This document shows, in pieces, positions 33,082 to 42,878 of a stretch of DNA of 64,000 nt (positions within the stretch are counted from its first letter, which is position 1; every line of letters starts with the position of its first letter). Both the position numbers and the translations under genes were made by a program. The notes beneath the pieces are model-generated. The model did no database searches. It was not told where the DNA came from and was given only the letters and a program-made list of their open reading frames with translations. Source of the stretch: Trissonchulus latispiculum (taxonomy: Eukaryota > Nematoda > Enoplea > Enoplida > Ironidae); NCBI GenBank assembly GCA_030248195.1, contig JASAND010006812.1, forward strand, positions 47,369 to 111,368, in the 5' to 3' direction.

Positions 33082-33960
33082 TATAATCCACACTAATCAA
33101 TGAATGCGTATAGTCTCAGACCCGGGAAAAACACCCCCAAATAAGGGTAAAAACGGTGCCGCCCTGGAAGCCTAGTAGGCCCAGTGAGTCCAACTAATGT
33201 GTGATAATATAGCGCCACCCTAGGTTACTTACTACACACTGTAAGGATGAGACCCTGGGCTAAATAGAAAGTTTTCAGTATATATATACGTACGTATATA
33301 TATGTTTTCAAAGTTGACCTAACAAAACTACCGCCAAACCCTAAGGGTCATATCGGAATTTGCAAGCTTCTCTTGCTAGCATGGAGAGACTCCTGGCTCC
33401 AATACTTTGCTTGTGGGTTTGTATTGGCCCCAAGTTTTAACACACAAGACACCATATCCCCTGCTGCATTGGGGCTCCAGCAGATGACCATTTTTTACTT
33501 CCAAAATATCGCCGCTTTTCGGGTAAAAACAATGGCCAGAACCCAGCAAAAAATTTTTCTGAAGCAATATGGGGGTTGTTGTACTTCACACGGGTCACGG
33601 GCTAGCCTGAACATAGACCATCTTTTTCCTCCACAAGACAAGTGGGCGTAAAAAAAGATGGAGTGGGGAAAAGAGATGGTACCAAATTTCGTTCCTTTAT
33701 CACAATAACAGCACAGGAATGGCATTTAAATGCATAAAACGCAATACTTTTAAAAAGTAGTTATCAGTAGCCAGACTCAATCAGGCAAGCGAAACTTAGT
33801 AATGGTCCAACATTGCTAGGAAATTAATTTTTTGCACTACAAAATCTTATTTCTCCTGTAATTTATATATAATGTAATGTAATCGTCTTCTGTGTTAACC
33901 TGCAATGATAAAACACACCTTTTGCAAGATTGACCTTCAAGAAATTGAGTGTTTTACTTA
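33082..33960. other. Non-coding intron sequence
   Basis: No supported gene or repeat. A TA-rich microsatellite occurs at ~33,280-33,305. ORFs up to 92 codons on both strands lack any recognisable feature. Confidence 0.45.
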
Positions 33961-33968
33961 TGATGGGT

Positions 33969-34250
33969 CAAGGCCGCACCCAGGGGGGGGGGGTTCAAGG
34001 GGTCTAGACCCCCCCTTTTGGGATGACAAAATGGAAAATTTTTGATATTTTTACGGCAAAAACAGCTATTTATAAAAAATTTTTGCGCCTTCGGCGCGAA
34101 CATTTCCTTTTTGAAAGAAATAAACGTCCAATGTACTGTTTTTTGGCAAAAATGCAAAAATTCTCTTCAACTTCTGGGGGGCTCCGCCCCCCAGACCTCC
34201 CTTGCGTTTGACCTTGGACCCCCCCTTTCAAAATCCTGGGTGCGGGCCTG
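33969..34250 (-). mobile_element. hAT-type MITE (family 1), reversed copy
   Basis: A 282-bp element, CAAGGCCGCACCCAGG to CTGGGTGCGGGCCTG, flanked by TGATGGGT on both sides (33,961-33,968 and 34,251-34,258). Reverse relative of 1,374-1,609. Confidence 0.9.
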
Positions 34251-34487
34251 TGATGGGTGGCAAAATCGCAAAAGCGGTCATCCTTTTCAGGTGAAGTCTG
34301 TTGCAGATCCACACTACGAAACTGTCTGGAATGAGCACAGTTCATAATATCACAAAAATGTTGTTTATGGACCCTAATTTTCTTGTTATCCGCATGATTT
34401 GCTCCCCTAGGAATATTAGCCATCATTCCTCCACAGAGGCAGGTCATGTTTTCGTTTTTCGGCAGCGGAAGGTTTATTGAGGGGTAC

Positions 34488-35305
34488 AAACCAGTTGGCC
34501 TGGTGCCAGCTAATTAGAGGTCCGGGAGGGGTAAAAAGGCTACCATCGAAAAGTACTCGAGCAGTATATACTACAAGTATAACCATACTTTTGGTTAAAG
34601 TTCCGGACTTCGGAATTTTTCACTAGGCGGGAGTTACCGTTCGTTTGTTTTTTCTCGGTTAATAACGCTTTTTGGAAGTGCATAATATGTCAGCGCAGTG
34701 TTGGAACGATATGTGCATTTTGGCCCAATACTACTATATATTATAGGCAGGGTCCTACCATGCAACCTTTTTGGTCATTTTGGCACCTGGCCAATTTTGG
34801 CTTTGTGCCAAGGCCCCAAAGTCGGATTTTCGCTATTTTGGCAGTTCGGTTGTGTTCGATTTTTTTCTCAGGCTAGCAGCTAGTTCGGTTTGGTTTGTTT
34901 TATTTGAATATTTCGGACTATGCGCGGAAAGTAACGAGGGAATTTTATAATTTCGCTCTGGAGCTTTCACAGATGGGCCCAAACTTTGCATTTTTTCACC
35001 TGTTTTGGCGAAACGTTTCACTAAAAATGGCCAAGAGTCACTAAAAATGGAGTTTTTCGGCCGTCTGGTGGTATAGTAAATCGGGGTCGCTGAAAACGAT
35101 GAGCATACTGCCGTGGTCGGTGGATGTGACCTGCGCCAGGGCCTGCGGGTCGGGGGTCAGGTGGGGGTCAAAAATGAAAGTGTTCAAAAGTAGTCATGTT
35201 TGTTATCAAATGAAAGCCCTTGGGGAGGCTAGTAACTTTTGTCATTGTACCACCCACAAAAAGTGGCTCCAGCGGCCTTCAGAAAAAGGACACTACTTGA
35301 TTTTG
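34488..35305 (+). mobile_element. Partial composite element upstream of element 3
   Basis: Starts with the module TTGGCCTGGTGCCAGCTAATTAG (complement at ~14,130-14,150), runs to GTAAATCGGGGTCGCTGAAAACGATGAGC and one ~147-bp-type unit (~35,150-35,275), then meets the hairpin of element 3. The proximal hairpin is missing. 34,259-34,487 is plain non-coding sequence. Confidence 0.5.
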
Positions 35306-35311
35306 TGTTAT

Positions 35312-37430
35312 CATGAGGGTGCGCGGAGCGCTCCTCATAATATGAACTATAAAGGCACTTTGCGGATTAGGGAAACTGTTAATTAGCCAAAACTAATTAA
35401 CGGTAAGGAGTTGAGAGCTAAAGTTTACATTTTTGAAATCTCCAGGCCAAGAGCTTTCGAATGATACCAAACTTGCCCGAAAAAAATGAACTTTGAAAAA
35501 TCGACTTTCTGATACAAGTTTAAAAGTGGGGTTTTTTCTCTATCGACCACTTTTATAGGGCGATTTTTGCGCACACCGATTTTTCAAACGGCCCATAGGA
35601 AAAATTTTTTCGCTCTGGGTCGATTTTTACAGATGGTCAAAAATGGAAAAATCGACGTTTGGACTTAATCGACGTTTGGTCCCAACACAGAAAATTGTCA
35701 AAAAGTCGTCTAAAATAGCATTTTTTGGCCATTTGGTGGTGCGCATATATAGTAAATCGGGGTCGCTGAAAACGATGAGCATACTGCCGAAACCGATGGA
35801 TGTGACCCTCAGGCCCCATGGCGCCCGTGGTTCCTCGCCCAGGGTCAAAGTTGGGAAAAGTGCGTAAAAACGGCTATTTTCGGCCATTTGGTGGTGCCCA
35901 TATATAGTAAATCGGGGTCGCTGAACACGATGAGCATACTGCCGAAACCGCCCGAAGTGACCACTGGTCAGCATGGCCCCGTGGCACCTCGCCCAGGGTC
36001 AAAGTTTGGAAAAGTCACTAAAATAGCGTTTTTCGGGGTTTTGGTTGGGGGCATATATATATATATAGTAAATCGACTACGCTCGTTTCAATGAACATAT
36101 TTTCAGAAACCGACGGAAGTGACCACTGGTCACCATGGTCTAGGTGGTCTATTGGCCAGTGGTCAAAACCCCCTAAAACAGCGTTTTTCGAGGTTTTGGT
36201 TGGGGGCATATATAGTAAATCGACTACGCTCATTTCAATCAGCATATTTTCAGAACCGACGGAAGTGACCACTGGTCACTATGGTCTAGGTGGCCTATTG
36301 ACCAGTGGTCAAACCCCATAAAACTGTTTTTCGGGGTTTCGGTTGGAGGCATATATAGTAAATCGACTACGCTCGTTTCAATGAGCATATTTTCAGAACC
36401 GACGGAAGTGACCACTGGTCACCATGGTCTAGGTGGCCTATTGGCCAGTGGTCAAAACCCCCTAAAACAGCGTTTTTCGAGGTTTTGGTTCGGGGCATAT
36501 ATAGTAAATCGACTACGATAGTTTCAATGAGCATATTTTCAGACCCGACGGAGTGACCACTGGTCATTATGGTCTAGGTGGCCTATTGACCAGTGGTCAA
36601 ACCCCATAAAACAGCGTTTTTCGAGGTTTTGGTTGGGGGCATATATAGTAAATCGACTACGCTAGTTTCAATGAGCATATTTTCAGACCCGAAGGAAGTG
36701 ACCACTGGTCACTATGGTCTAGGTGGTCTATTGACCAGTGGTCTAACCCCCTAAAACAGCGTTTTTCGGGGTTTTGGTTGGGGGCATATATAGTAAATTG
36801 TCTACGCTCGTTTCAATGAGCATATTTTCAGAACCGACGGAAGTGACCACTGGTCACTATGGTCTAGGTGGCCTATTGACCAGTCTTCAAACCCCATAAA
36901 ACAGCGTTTTTCGAGGTTTTGGTTCGGGGCATATATAGTAAATCGACTACGATAGTTTCAATGAGCATATTTTCAGAACCGACGGAAGTGACCACTGGTC
37001 ACTATGGTCTAGGTGGCCTATGGACCAGTGGTCAAACCCCATAAGACAGCGTTCTTCGGGGTTTCGGTTGGGGGCATATATAGTAAATCGACTACGCTCG
37101 TTTCAATGAGCATGTTTTCAGAACCGACGGAAGTGACCACTGGTCACTATGGTCTAGGTGGCCTATTGACCAGTGGTCAAACCCCCTAAAACAGCGTTTT
37201 CCGGGGTTTTGGTTGGGGCCGTATATGGTATATCGACTACGCTAGTTTCTTTGAGCATATTTTCAGAACCGACGGAAGTGACCACTGGTCACTATGGTCT
37301 GGGTGGTCTATTGACCGGTGGTCAAACCCCCGAAGACACTGGTCATTGTTTGGAATAGAGAATCTTCTGGGAGTAATAAATTGCAGACTACTTCTGCCTA
37401 GGAGCAGCGCTCCCAAAAATTGGAAGAAGG
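35312..37430 (+). mobile_element. Hairpin-headed composite element 3 (in Src intron)
   Basis: Hairpin 35,312-35,338 (ATGAGGG...CCTCAT), ATAATATGAACTATAAAGG, shared module, 145-bp satellite, then CAGCGCTCCCAAAAATTGGAAG and FB5. It parallels element 2 throughout; the satellite-to-foldback segment is almost identical to 31,576-32,678. Confidence 0.65.
36050..37330 (+). repeat. 145-bp satellite array, ~9 units
   Basis: Same unit as at 28.05-31.68 kb, with paired TGACCACTGGTCA and TGACCAGTGGTCA motifs, GCATATATAGTAAATCGAC and ATGAGCATATTTTCAGA. Units here are more diverged from each other than in the 28-kb array. Confidence 0.95.
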
Positions 37431-38332
37431 ACAAGTAGGAAAAAATGCTCCTTGCAGTCGCATGTAAAATGCAATATGAGCTATGATGGTCAACATTTAA
37501 ATATGTCAAGGACAAGATTTAAAACGTCTAATATGAGCCAGCATCTAAATCGGTAAAGGACAAGCTGTAACTGGCTAATATGAGCCGCCACGTTTCTCTT
37601 GGGCTCATATTGACGCGAGGATACTAAGTTGAGGTAACTATTTTTCACTTTTCAAATTCGCATGTACACGTAATTGTCATGACGTACGTGTGGTCTTGAT
37701 ACAATAAGTAAAGTCAATCCGTGGGTAAGCACACATCAAATTTTTACACATCAGCTGTGTATTTTATTGTATAAGTGCTGTGTACAGTAAGCCGATACTG
37801 AATACTTGAAGAATACCGGTTTGCAGGAGCTTTATGCATTTGTTTCTAGTTTGCAGTGTGTGTCTATGATTTAGAAAACTGGTATATACCAAATGTATAT
37901 GCCACTTAATTCAACTTTAAAGGGGATAACTTTAGCTGCTTATAGTGTTCATCTTAAATACGGTGTTTGAGCTAGTGAAATTAGATTCAGACAGGACACC
38001 TATAACCAAACATTATATGAAGCTAATGACATTACGCAAGACGATGAGGATTTGTTCAGACTTGGGATTGGGAATAAAAGTAAAGAGTCTGTAGGCACGA
38101 TGGTAAGAGGTCGTCGTGATGTCAAGCCGTTGAAACCACGGCAGCGAGCGTCAATATGAGCCCAAGAGAAACGTGGCGGCTCATATTAGCCAGTTACAGC
38201 TTGTCCTTTACCGATTTAGATGCTGGCTCATATTAGACGTTTCAAATCTTGTCCTTGACATATTTAAATGTTGACCATCATAGCTCATATTGCATTTTAC
38301 ATGCGACTGCAAGGGGCATTTTTCCTACTTGT
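37431..38332. mobile_element. Foldback element FB5
   Basis: Near-identical twin of FB4 with the same arms, spacer and terminal ACAAGTAGGAAAAA. Only a handful of substitutions are seen over 0.9 kb. Confidence 0.85.
37977..38159 (+). pseudogene. 60-codon exon-like frame inside FB5
   Basis: The same open frame as in FB4 (32,322-32,504), again preceded by TTTGAGCTAG and ending at a TGA in the right arm. Differences from FB4 include Gly to Glu and Lys to Thr in the part following LGIGNKSK. Unrecognised family. Confidence 0.45.
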
Positions 38333-38655
38333 ATATATATATATAACCAGGAGAACTGTATGCATCATTTAATGCTAAAAATGTTGTAAAATATACGACA
38401 AATAGGGCACAAATGGGACCGGCCGGCTGCTTCTGACCCGGCCGGCCGGCCGCTTCCGGATGGTCGGCCGGGTTCACAAGCCCGGCCAAGTCGAAAAACC
38501 GGCCGGGCAACAACAACACAATACACATCCCAAACAACGTTGTTTTTGACCAGAAACCTAGATTAGTACAGTTTGTCATTTTTAATCGCATAATATTGCA
38601 CTTAACAACTTTATAAATCTACGCATATATTTCAGTATTATTTGTTGTACTTTAG
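38333..38655. other. Intron end before the SH2 exon, with GGCCGGCC-rich patch
   Basis: TA run at 38,333-38,343. At ~38,400-38,510 there are several GGCCGGCC-type palindromes and CGGGTTCACAAGCC, also seen near 4,040-4,060. The stretch ends in TACTTTAG at 38,655, a splice acceptor. Confidence 0.55.
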
Positions 38656-38777
38656 TTGGTATTTTGGAAAGATTAGACGAATTGATGCAGAAAATTGTCT
38701 GCAGGCACCTGGCAATGATCATGGTTCATTTCTGGTTCGAGATTCAGAAAGCAGACAGAACGACTTCTCATTATCCG
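38656..38777 (+). CDS. Src-family tyrosine kinase, start of SH2 domain (internal exon)
   Basis: A 122-bp exon. The acceptor TACTTTAG precedes it and a GTAATC donor follows. The first base completes the codon left open by the SH3 exon at 27,302, so phase and protein agree. It encodes WYFGKI, a short helix, then GSFLVRDSE and FSLS. These are the first SH2 strands, with the FLVR arginine that binds phosphotyrosine. The order SH3, short linker, WYFGKI is that of Src kinases. The intron between the two exons is ~11.35 kb and full of elements. No later SH2 or kinase exon was found in the window; they may lie beyond further introns, or the gene may be broken by the Polinton ~650 bp downstream. Confidence 0.88.
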
Positions 38778-38879
38778 GTAATCACACTCTTTTAAATTAC
38801 ATCACATGCCTGGTGGGTCATTTGTGTTACTTTTGGGTCACTTTCTTCTCCTAGAAAAGTCGGGTCTTTTCCAGATTAC

Positions 38880-39429
38880 CCCCTCCAGTGCTAAAATTTT
38901 TAAAATTTGACCAATCCAGCTGAAATTTGGTATGGGTTTGGAAATTGGGTATGTTTTAGACCATGCTGAGTTCAAATATCGCAAATTTTTTTATTTCGCG
39001 AGATTCGATTTTTTCGTTTCGCATGGGGGGACCAAGGGGAGCCGAAAAATGTTTTGTGTTCGCTTTTGCTGAAAAATTGTATATAGGGGTTTTCCGGGTC
39101 GCTGATCACGAATCCGAAGTCTGATTTTCGATTCAGTTTTCGTTAGCTCGATATAAGCTTACAAGTTAAGCTTACAACATAAGCTCATATCAAGCTAACG
39201 AAAAGCTGAATCGAAACGCGCATTTCAGATTCGTGTTCAGCGACCCAGATAACCATTCTATACAAGTTTTCAGCAAAATTGAAGAAAAAATTTTTCGGTT
39301 TCCCTTGCCCCCCCTCTTGCGAATAGAAAAACTCGAATCGAAAAATTTTGCGATATTTGAACTCAGCGTGGTCTAAAACATACCCATACCAATTTTCAGC
39401 TCGATTGATGAAATTTTTAAAAAATTTTG
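38880..39429. repeat. Foldback repeat truncated by the Polinton end
   Basis: Left arm ~38,890-39,150 and right arm ~39,185-39,429 are inverted copies (CCAGCTGAAATTTGGTATGGG against CCCATACCAATTTTCAGC; CGGGTCGCTGATCACGAATC against its inverse), with TAAGCTTACA palindromes in the middle. The right arm stops where the Polinton inverted repeat begins, so this repeat is older than the Polinton. Confidence 0.8.
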
Positions 39430-41341
39430 AGTAGTATAGCCTGTGCCTACACCCCTAAAATCGATACCTATGTTCAGCATTAGTCTGGCAGCCGCCTGCC
39501 AGACGCATAAAAAACCAACATTTCCAAAAAAACCAGACGTCTGGTTGCTGCAACTATTGCGCAATCGCAAAAACAAACAGCAGCTGGCTGCTTGCGTAAT
39601 CAGCTTCGCTGATTACGCAAGCTTCCAGCGCCCCTGAAAACAACCCTCCACCACAACTTCCGGCCCCAAACCCCTCAGCCGCGCCGCCCCTATGCTTAAG
39701 TTTTCTTATATATTTTATGATGAGTGTAGTGAGAAGTATGAGTGTAAGTAAATTATTAAGAAGTAGTGATTAAATTGCATTATTAAATCAGCTTTATTTT
39801 GAAAGCATGTACATTATCATTAAAACCAACTTGTTCTCCAAAAAACTACGCTGCAAATATCTCCGTTCTACAACTATTGCGCAACATCTAAAAAGTCAAA
39901 ACAAACAGCACATTTGCTGCTTGCGTAATCAGCTTTTTGCTGACTACGCAAGCTCCCAGACTTCTAAAATTCAAACAAGCGCCAAGAGTTCCGGCAATAA
40001 ATAAACTTCCTCCCCCCGTCAGAACATTGAGCAGCAGCTGTGATTAAAGGCATTACGTAATTTTGCTAAAAAGTTGCCGGCTGAAAACTCCAGAACAGTC
40101 ATGATAAAAAACAAAGCGGCAGGTGCTTTTGCAGCTGTTTTACACGTCAGCAAAAGTTTTAGTAGAAAAACAATTTAAACGCCCCATTATAAACTCTTTC
40201 TGCATTGCTGCCTTTCACTTTCTCTGTCTTCTTTCTCTGCGAGATGCCGCTTCGACTGTGTAACTTATTATAGCTCTATTCTGTTTACTCAAGTTTAGTT
40301 AGTTCTGCTGCTTTATTTTGGTTGTATAATTTTGTTGTGTCTTTCAACTGACTCACTGATCCTTAAAAGGTAAGTAATAAAATACTTGTTCACCGTTTAA
40401 AGTTAATAATTTGTCTGCTAATAAATAATATTTTCTAATTTTCAAATGGCCATGTTTATTCAGCTAAAACCCGCTTTCTAGTTCCATAAAAGCAGTAGAA
40501 AGTTTAAAAATACATGGAGTCTTCTATCCTTTCAGTACTTTTAACGGTACCAAGTCCAGACAAAAGTAAAAGTGACTTGCATTTTTCAGGACCCCGCGCT
40601 TGGATTCCGCAAATTCTGCTTCCCCCCTCTACTTCTGGACTGCTTCGGCAATAAAAGTGAGTAATCTTATAGAAAATGCTAATTATTAAAACTAACGATG
40701 GAGAGTGAAATTTCTTGCTGCCTTCAGTTAGCTAAAACGTCGACTGCAAGTTGCCGCCAAACAATAAGGTTAACTTGCTAAAACGAGCACAATATTGGTC
40801 AATTATATATAACATCTAATGCGTAAAAGAAATATATAGCATGTGGAACAGCTATTAACACATCATGTAGTGTAAGTTAAGCATCATAGACCAGAAACAT
40901 CTTAAACAAGACGACGCAGAAACGCTGGCTCACCCCAAAAATAATTCAAATCTTCCCCCTTCCTCCAAGTTCAGAAAATAGGCCATTCGTTTAATTATGT
41001 AGGAATAAAATGTCACTTATAGCTAATTTTCTATGAAGTCATGTTACATTTACTACACAAAATTTAACTATGAGTCTTAAATCTCGGTCCCTTTTTAACC
41101 GTCAATTAAAACACGTTATCTATCTTCAGGATGTTCTGCCGATGCCCCTTCCAAAGCTGTACCGAGGTGTTTTCTACCAAAGACCTGCTTAAGAGCCACC
41201 TCAAAAGTATTCACAATCTGGGATGTTCGCGTAGCGGCAAGTCTTTTCCAGAAAATCAAATTTAACAGCGCATATCAGAGCACGGCATCCAGAAGAAAAC
41301 GATGACGTATCTTTGAGTGACTGCAAAGACGATGCGTCTTC
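39430..41341 (+). repeat. Polinton left terminal inverted repeat (1.9 kb)
   Basis: Inverted copy of 50,311-52,234 with scattered substitutions and small indels. Two hairpins built on GCTTGCGTAATCAGC lie at 39,590-39,622 (perfect) and 39,919-39,953. Other short palindromes and a TCTGGCAGCCGCCTGCCAGA inverted repeat lie near the tip. The inner end contains a copy of the polymerase gene's 5' coding region. Confidence 0.92.
41131..41300 (+). pseudogene. Polymerase 5' zinc-finger segment duplicated in the left TIR
   Basis: The left repeat copies the C2H2 start of the polymerase ORF (from ATGTTCTGCCGATGCCCC). Compared with the right copy it lacks one base in GGCAAAGTC (here GGCAAGTC), which shifts the frame after ~35 codons. 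It runs outward-to-inward into nothing related, so it is a by-product of the long repeat and not a gene. Confidence 0.8.
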
Positions 41342-41349
41342 ATACTTCG

Positions 41350-41565
41350 CCCTCTTTTCTGTAAGTCCTCACCAACCTTGCTCAGTGTTCGTCCCAACGC
41401 TTGTCGGCTACGCTTCTTCAAGGAGCTTTTTATGTCCTTTTGTTCATTAAGATAGTCTCTTGCAACTTCGCTTCTCATTCTAAGTGCTTCCCTACCAACA
41501 TGAACACCAACTTTTCTTCCAGTGGGCCAGACTGCGAAACAGACCCTTAAAACTTCCAATTCCAT
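41350..41565 (-). pseudogene. Fragment of a Polinton structural protein
   Basis: The frame encodes GRKVGVHVGREALRMRSEV and a basic helical tail with KKRSRQALGRTL. The pattern GREAL plus Arg/Lys-rich helices recurs in a structural-type protein of animal Polintons. Only a short piece remains next to the left TIR, and its 3' end runs into TIR sequence. Assignment rests on pattern memory and is tentative. Confidence 0.45.
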
Positions 41566-41662
41566 ACCCCCTTTGGTGAGTTTGACCGGAATAAATGGGA
41601 AGTGCGCCTCCTGTTTCGCAGCGCATCTTCCGAGTCTTTACTTTCTGGATAGTAGGGGGTCC

Positions 41663-42060
41663 TCATTGTCTTGGCCTTCTAAAGTGTAGCTTTACAAACA
41701 CTTTTCCAAATGAAAATTTAACAGGCTTGCCACTATCATCGTTTGTATTAAATTCAATGGTACTAAACTTCTTCTTCAACACAGGTACATAGTGAGGATT
41801 ATGGTATTCCTTGCTTACACTATCGCCATGTTGACCTTCAACATTAATTACTCTGATCAATGGAGCCAGTGCATTACCTACTATTTGAGGGGCTACCACG
41901 TCGCAGTAAACGTATAAAGAATAAAAACCCCCTTTCATATCAGGCTCTCTTTCTGCTGTAAACTCCAACAAGTTGTAAGCTGTAGCGCTGTTTGGTGCTA
42001 TTTGTTTGCCTTCCAAAGACACAATTTTGTCAACCGACCGCGTAGTTCTCTGATTTCCCC
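41663..42060 (-). pseudogene. C-terminal fragment of a conserved Polinton structural-type protein
   Basis: The ORF of ~120-133 codons contains FYSLYVYCDVVAPQIVGNAL, then YVPVLKKKFSTIEF, DDSGKPVKF and KVFVKLHFRR. This block is the conserved C-terminal part of a protein common to animal Polintons and related to the C. elegans transposon-derived family F54H12.2. A capsid or capsid-associated role is likely but I cannot assign minor capsid or penton with certainty. The upstream half is missing: the frame begins inside sequence that encodes, in another frame, the integrase C-terminus. This points to a deletion that joined the two genes. Confidence 0.6.
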
Positions 42061-42061
42061 A

Positions 42062-42878
42062 ATCAAATCCTTCAGATACAGCTTTTGGTAAACCCTAATG
42101 TGATAAGCGGGATCTGAAGCTTCTGCTGGAGTCATTCCAATACTTGTATGTTTTGTGTTGTTGTACGCATCAACAAACTGTTGTAAGTCATTAATGTATC
42201 GATAGCTTCTAGTTTTAGTGAAATATTTCCCGCGAAAGCTGGTACTTCAAAGTCTACTGAATCGTTCCACGATCGCACACTGATGTCGGGATTGTCGCAA
42301 GAGGGATATCCCGGTAATGTAGAACTTCTCAAATTGTTGATTCAAAAATTCTTGCCTATCCGTTTCAACTTTGCTGGTATTCGTGACAATGTCGCAGAGA
42401 CTCAAATTACTGCAATAACCTCATTTGCAGACCCAGACCTTGCAAGGACTGCCCGAAGATGTTTTGAAAACACATCTATACATGTTAGACAGAAATGAAA
42501 AGGGTGATGTTTTGGTTTTTTTTTTGTTTTTTTTCTTTTTTTTTTTTTTTCTTTTTTTTTTTGTCTTTTTTTTTGTTGGTGATTTTCCCTACTTGTATCC
42601 ATTTTTTCGTTCACATTTTGCACTCTAGACATATCTGCTAAATCAATTTGCCACAGCATATCGATACCGGCGACAAAATATCTCCTTCTGGTATACTTAC
42701 GACGAATTGGCTTATGCAGAGTGTATGTATATTGTTTCTTGAGCCAATCTTTAACTGCTGACAATGTTAATCCTGGAGCAGATCCTGAAGCCTTTACATA
42801 GTTGTACAGTTTCCGGGGACCAGAATATGCTACGGGGCTGGATGGGGTATAGTAGTAGTATGTTAAAGTGTCTTCCAT
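42062..42878 (-). pseudogene. Polinton integrase (rve/DDE), frameshifted
   Basis: Retroviral-type integrase that would insert the element DNA. The first ORF (42,402-42,878) has an N-terminal part followed by the catalytic-core start WQIDLADM (first Asp) and CIDVFSKHLRAV. It then leaves frame. The rest of the core and its C-terminal helices (DAYNNTKH, SIGMTPAEAS) are readable in another frame to ~42,062, overlapping the structural-protein remnant. A Lys-rich stretch from a T-run at 42,516-42,576 is inserted between the two core blocks and is not a family feature. No chromodomain is seen. Broken and not expected to be active. Confidence 0.8.
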
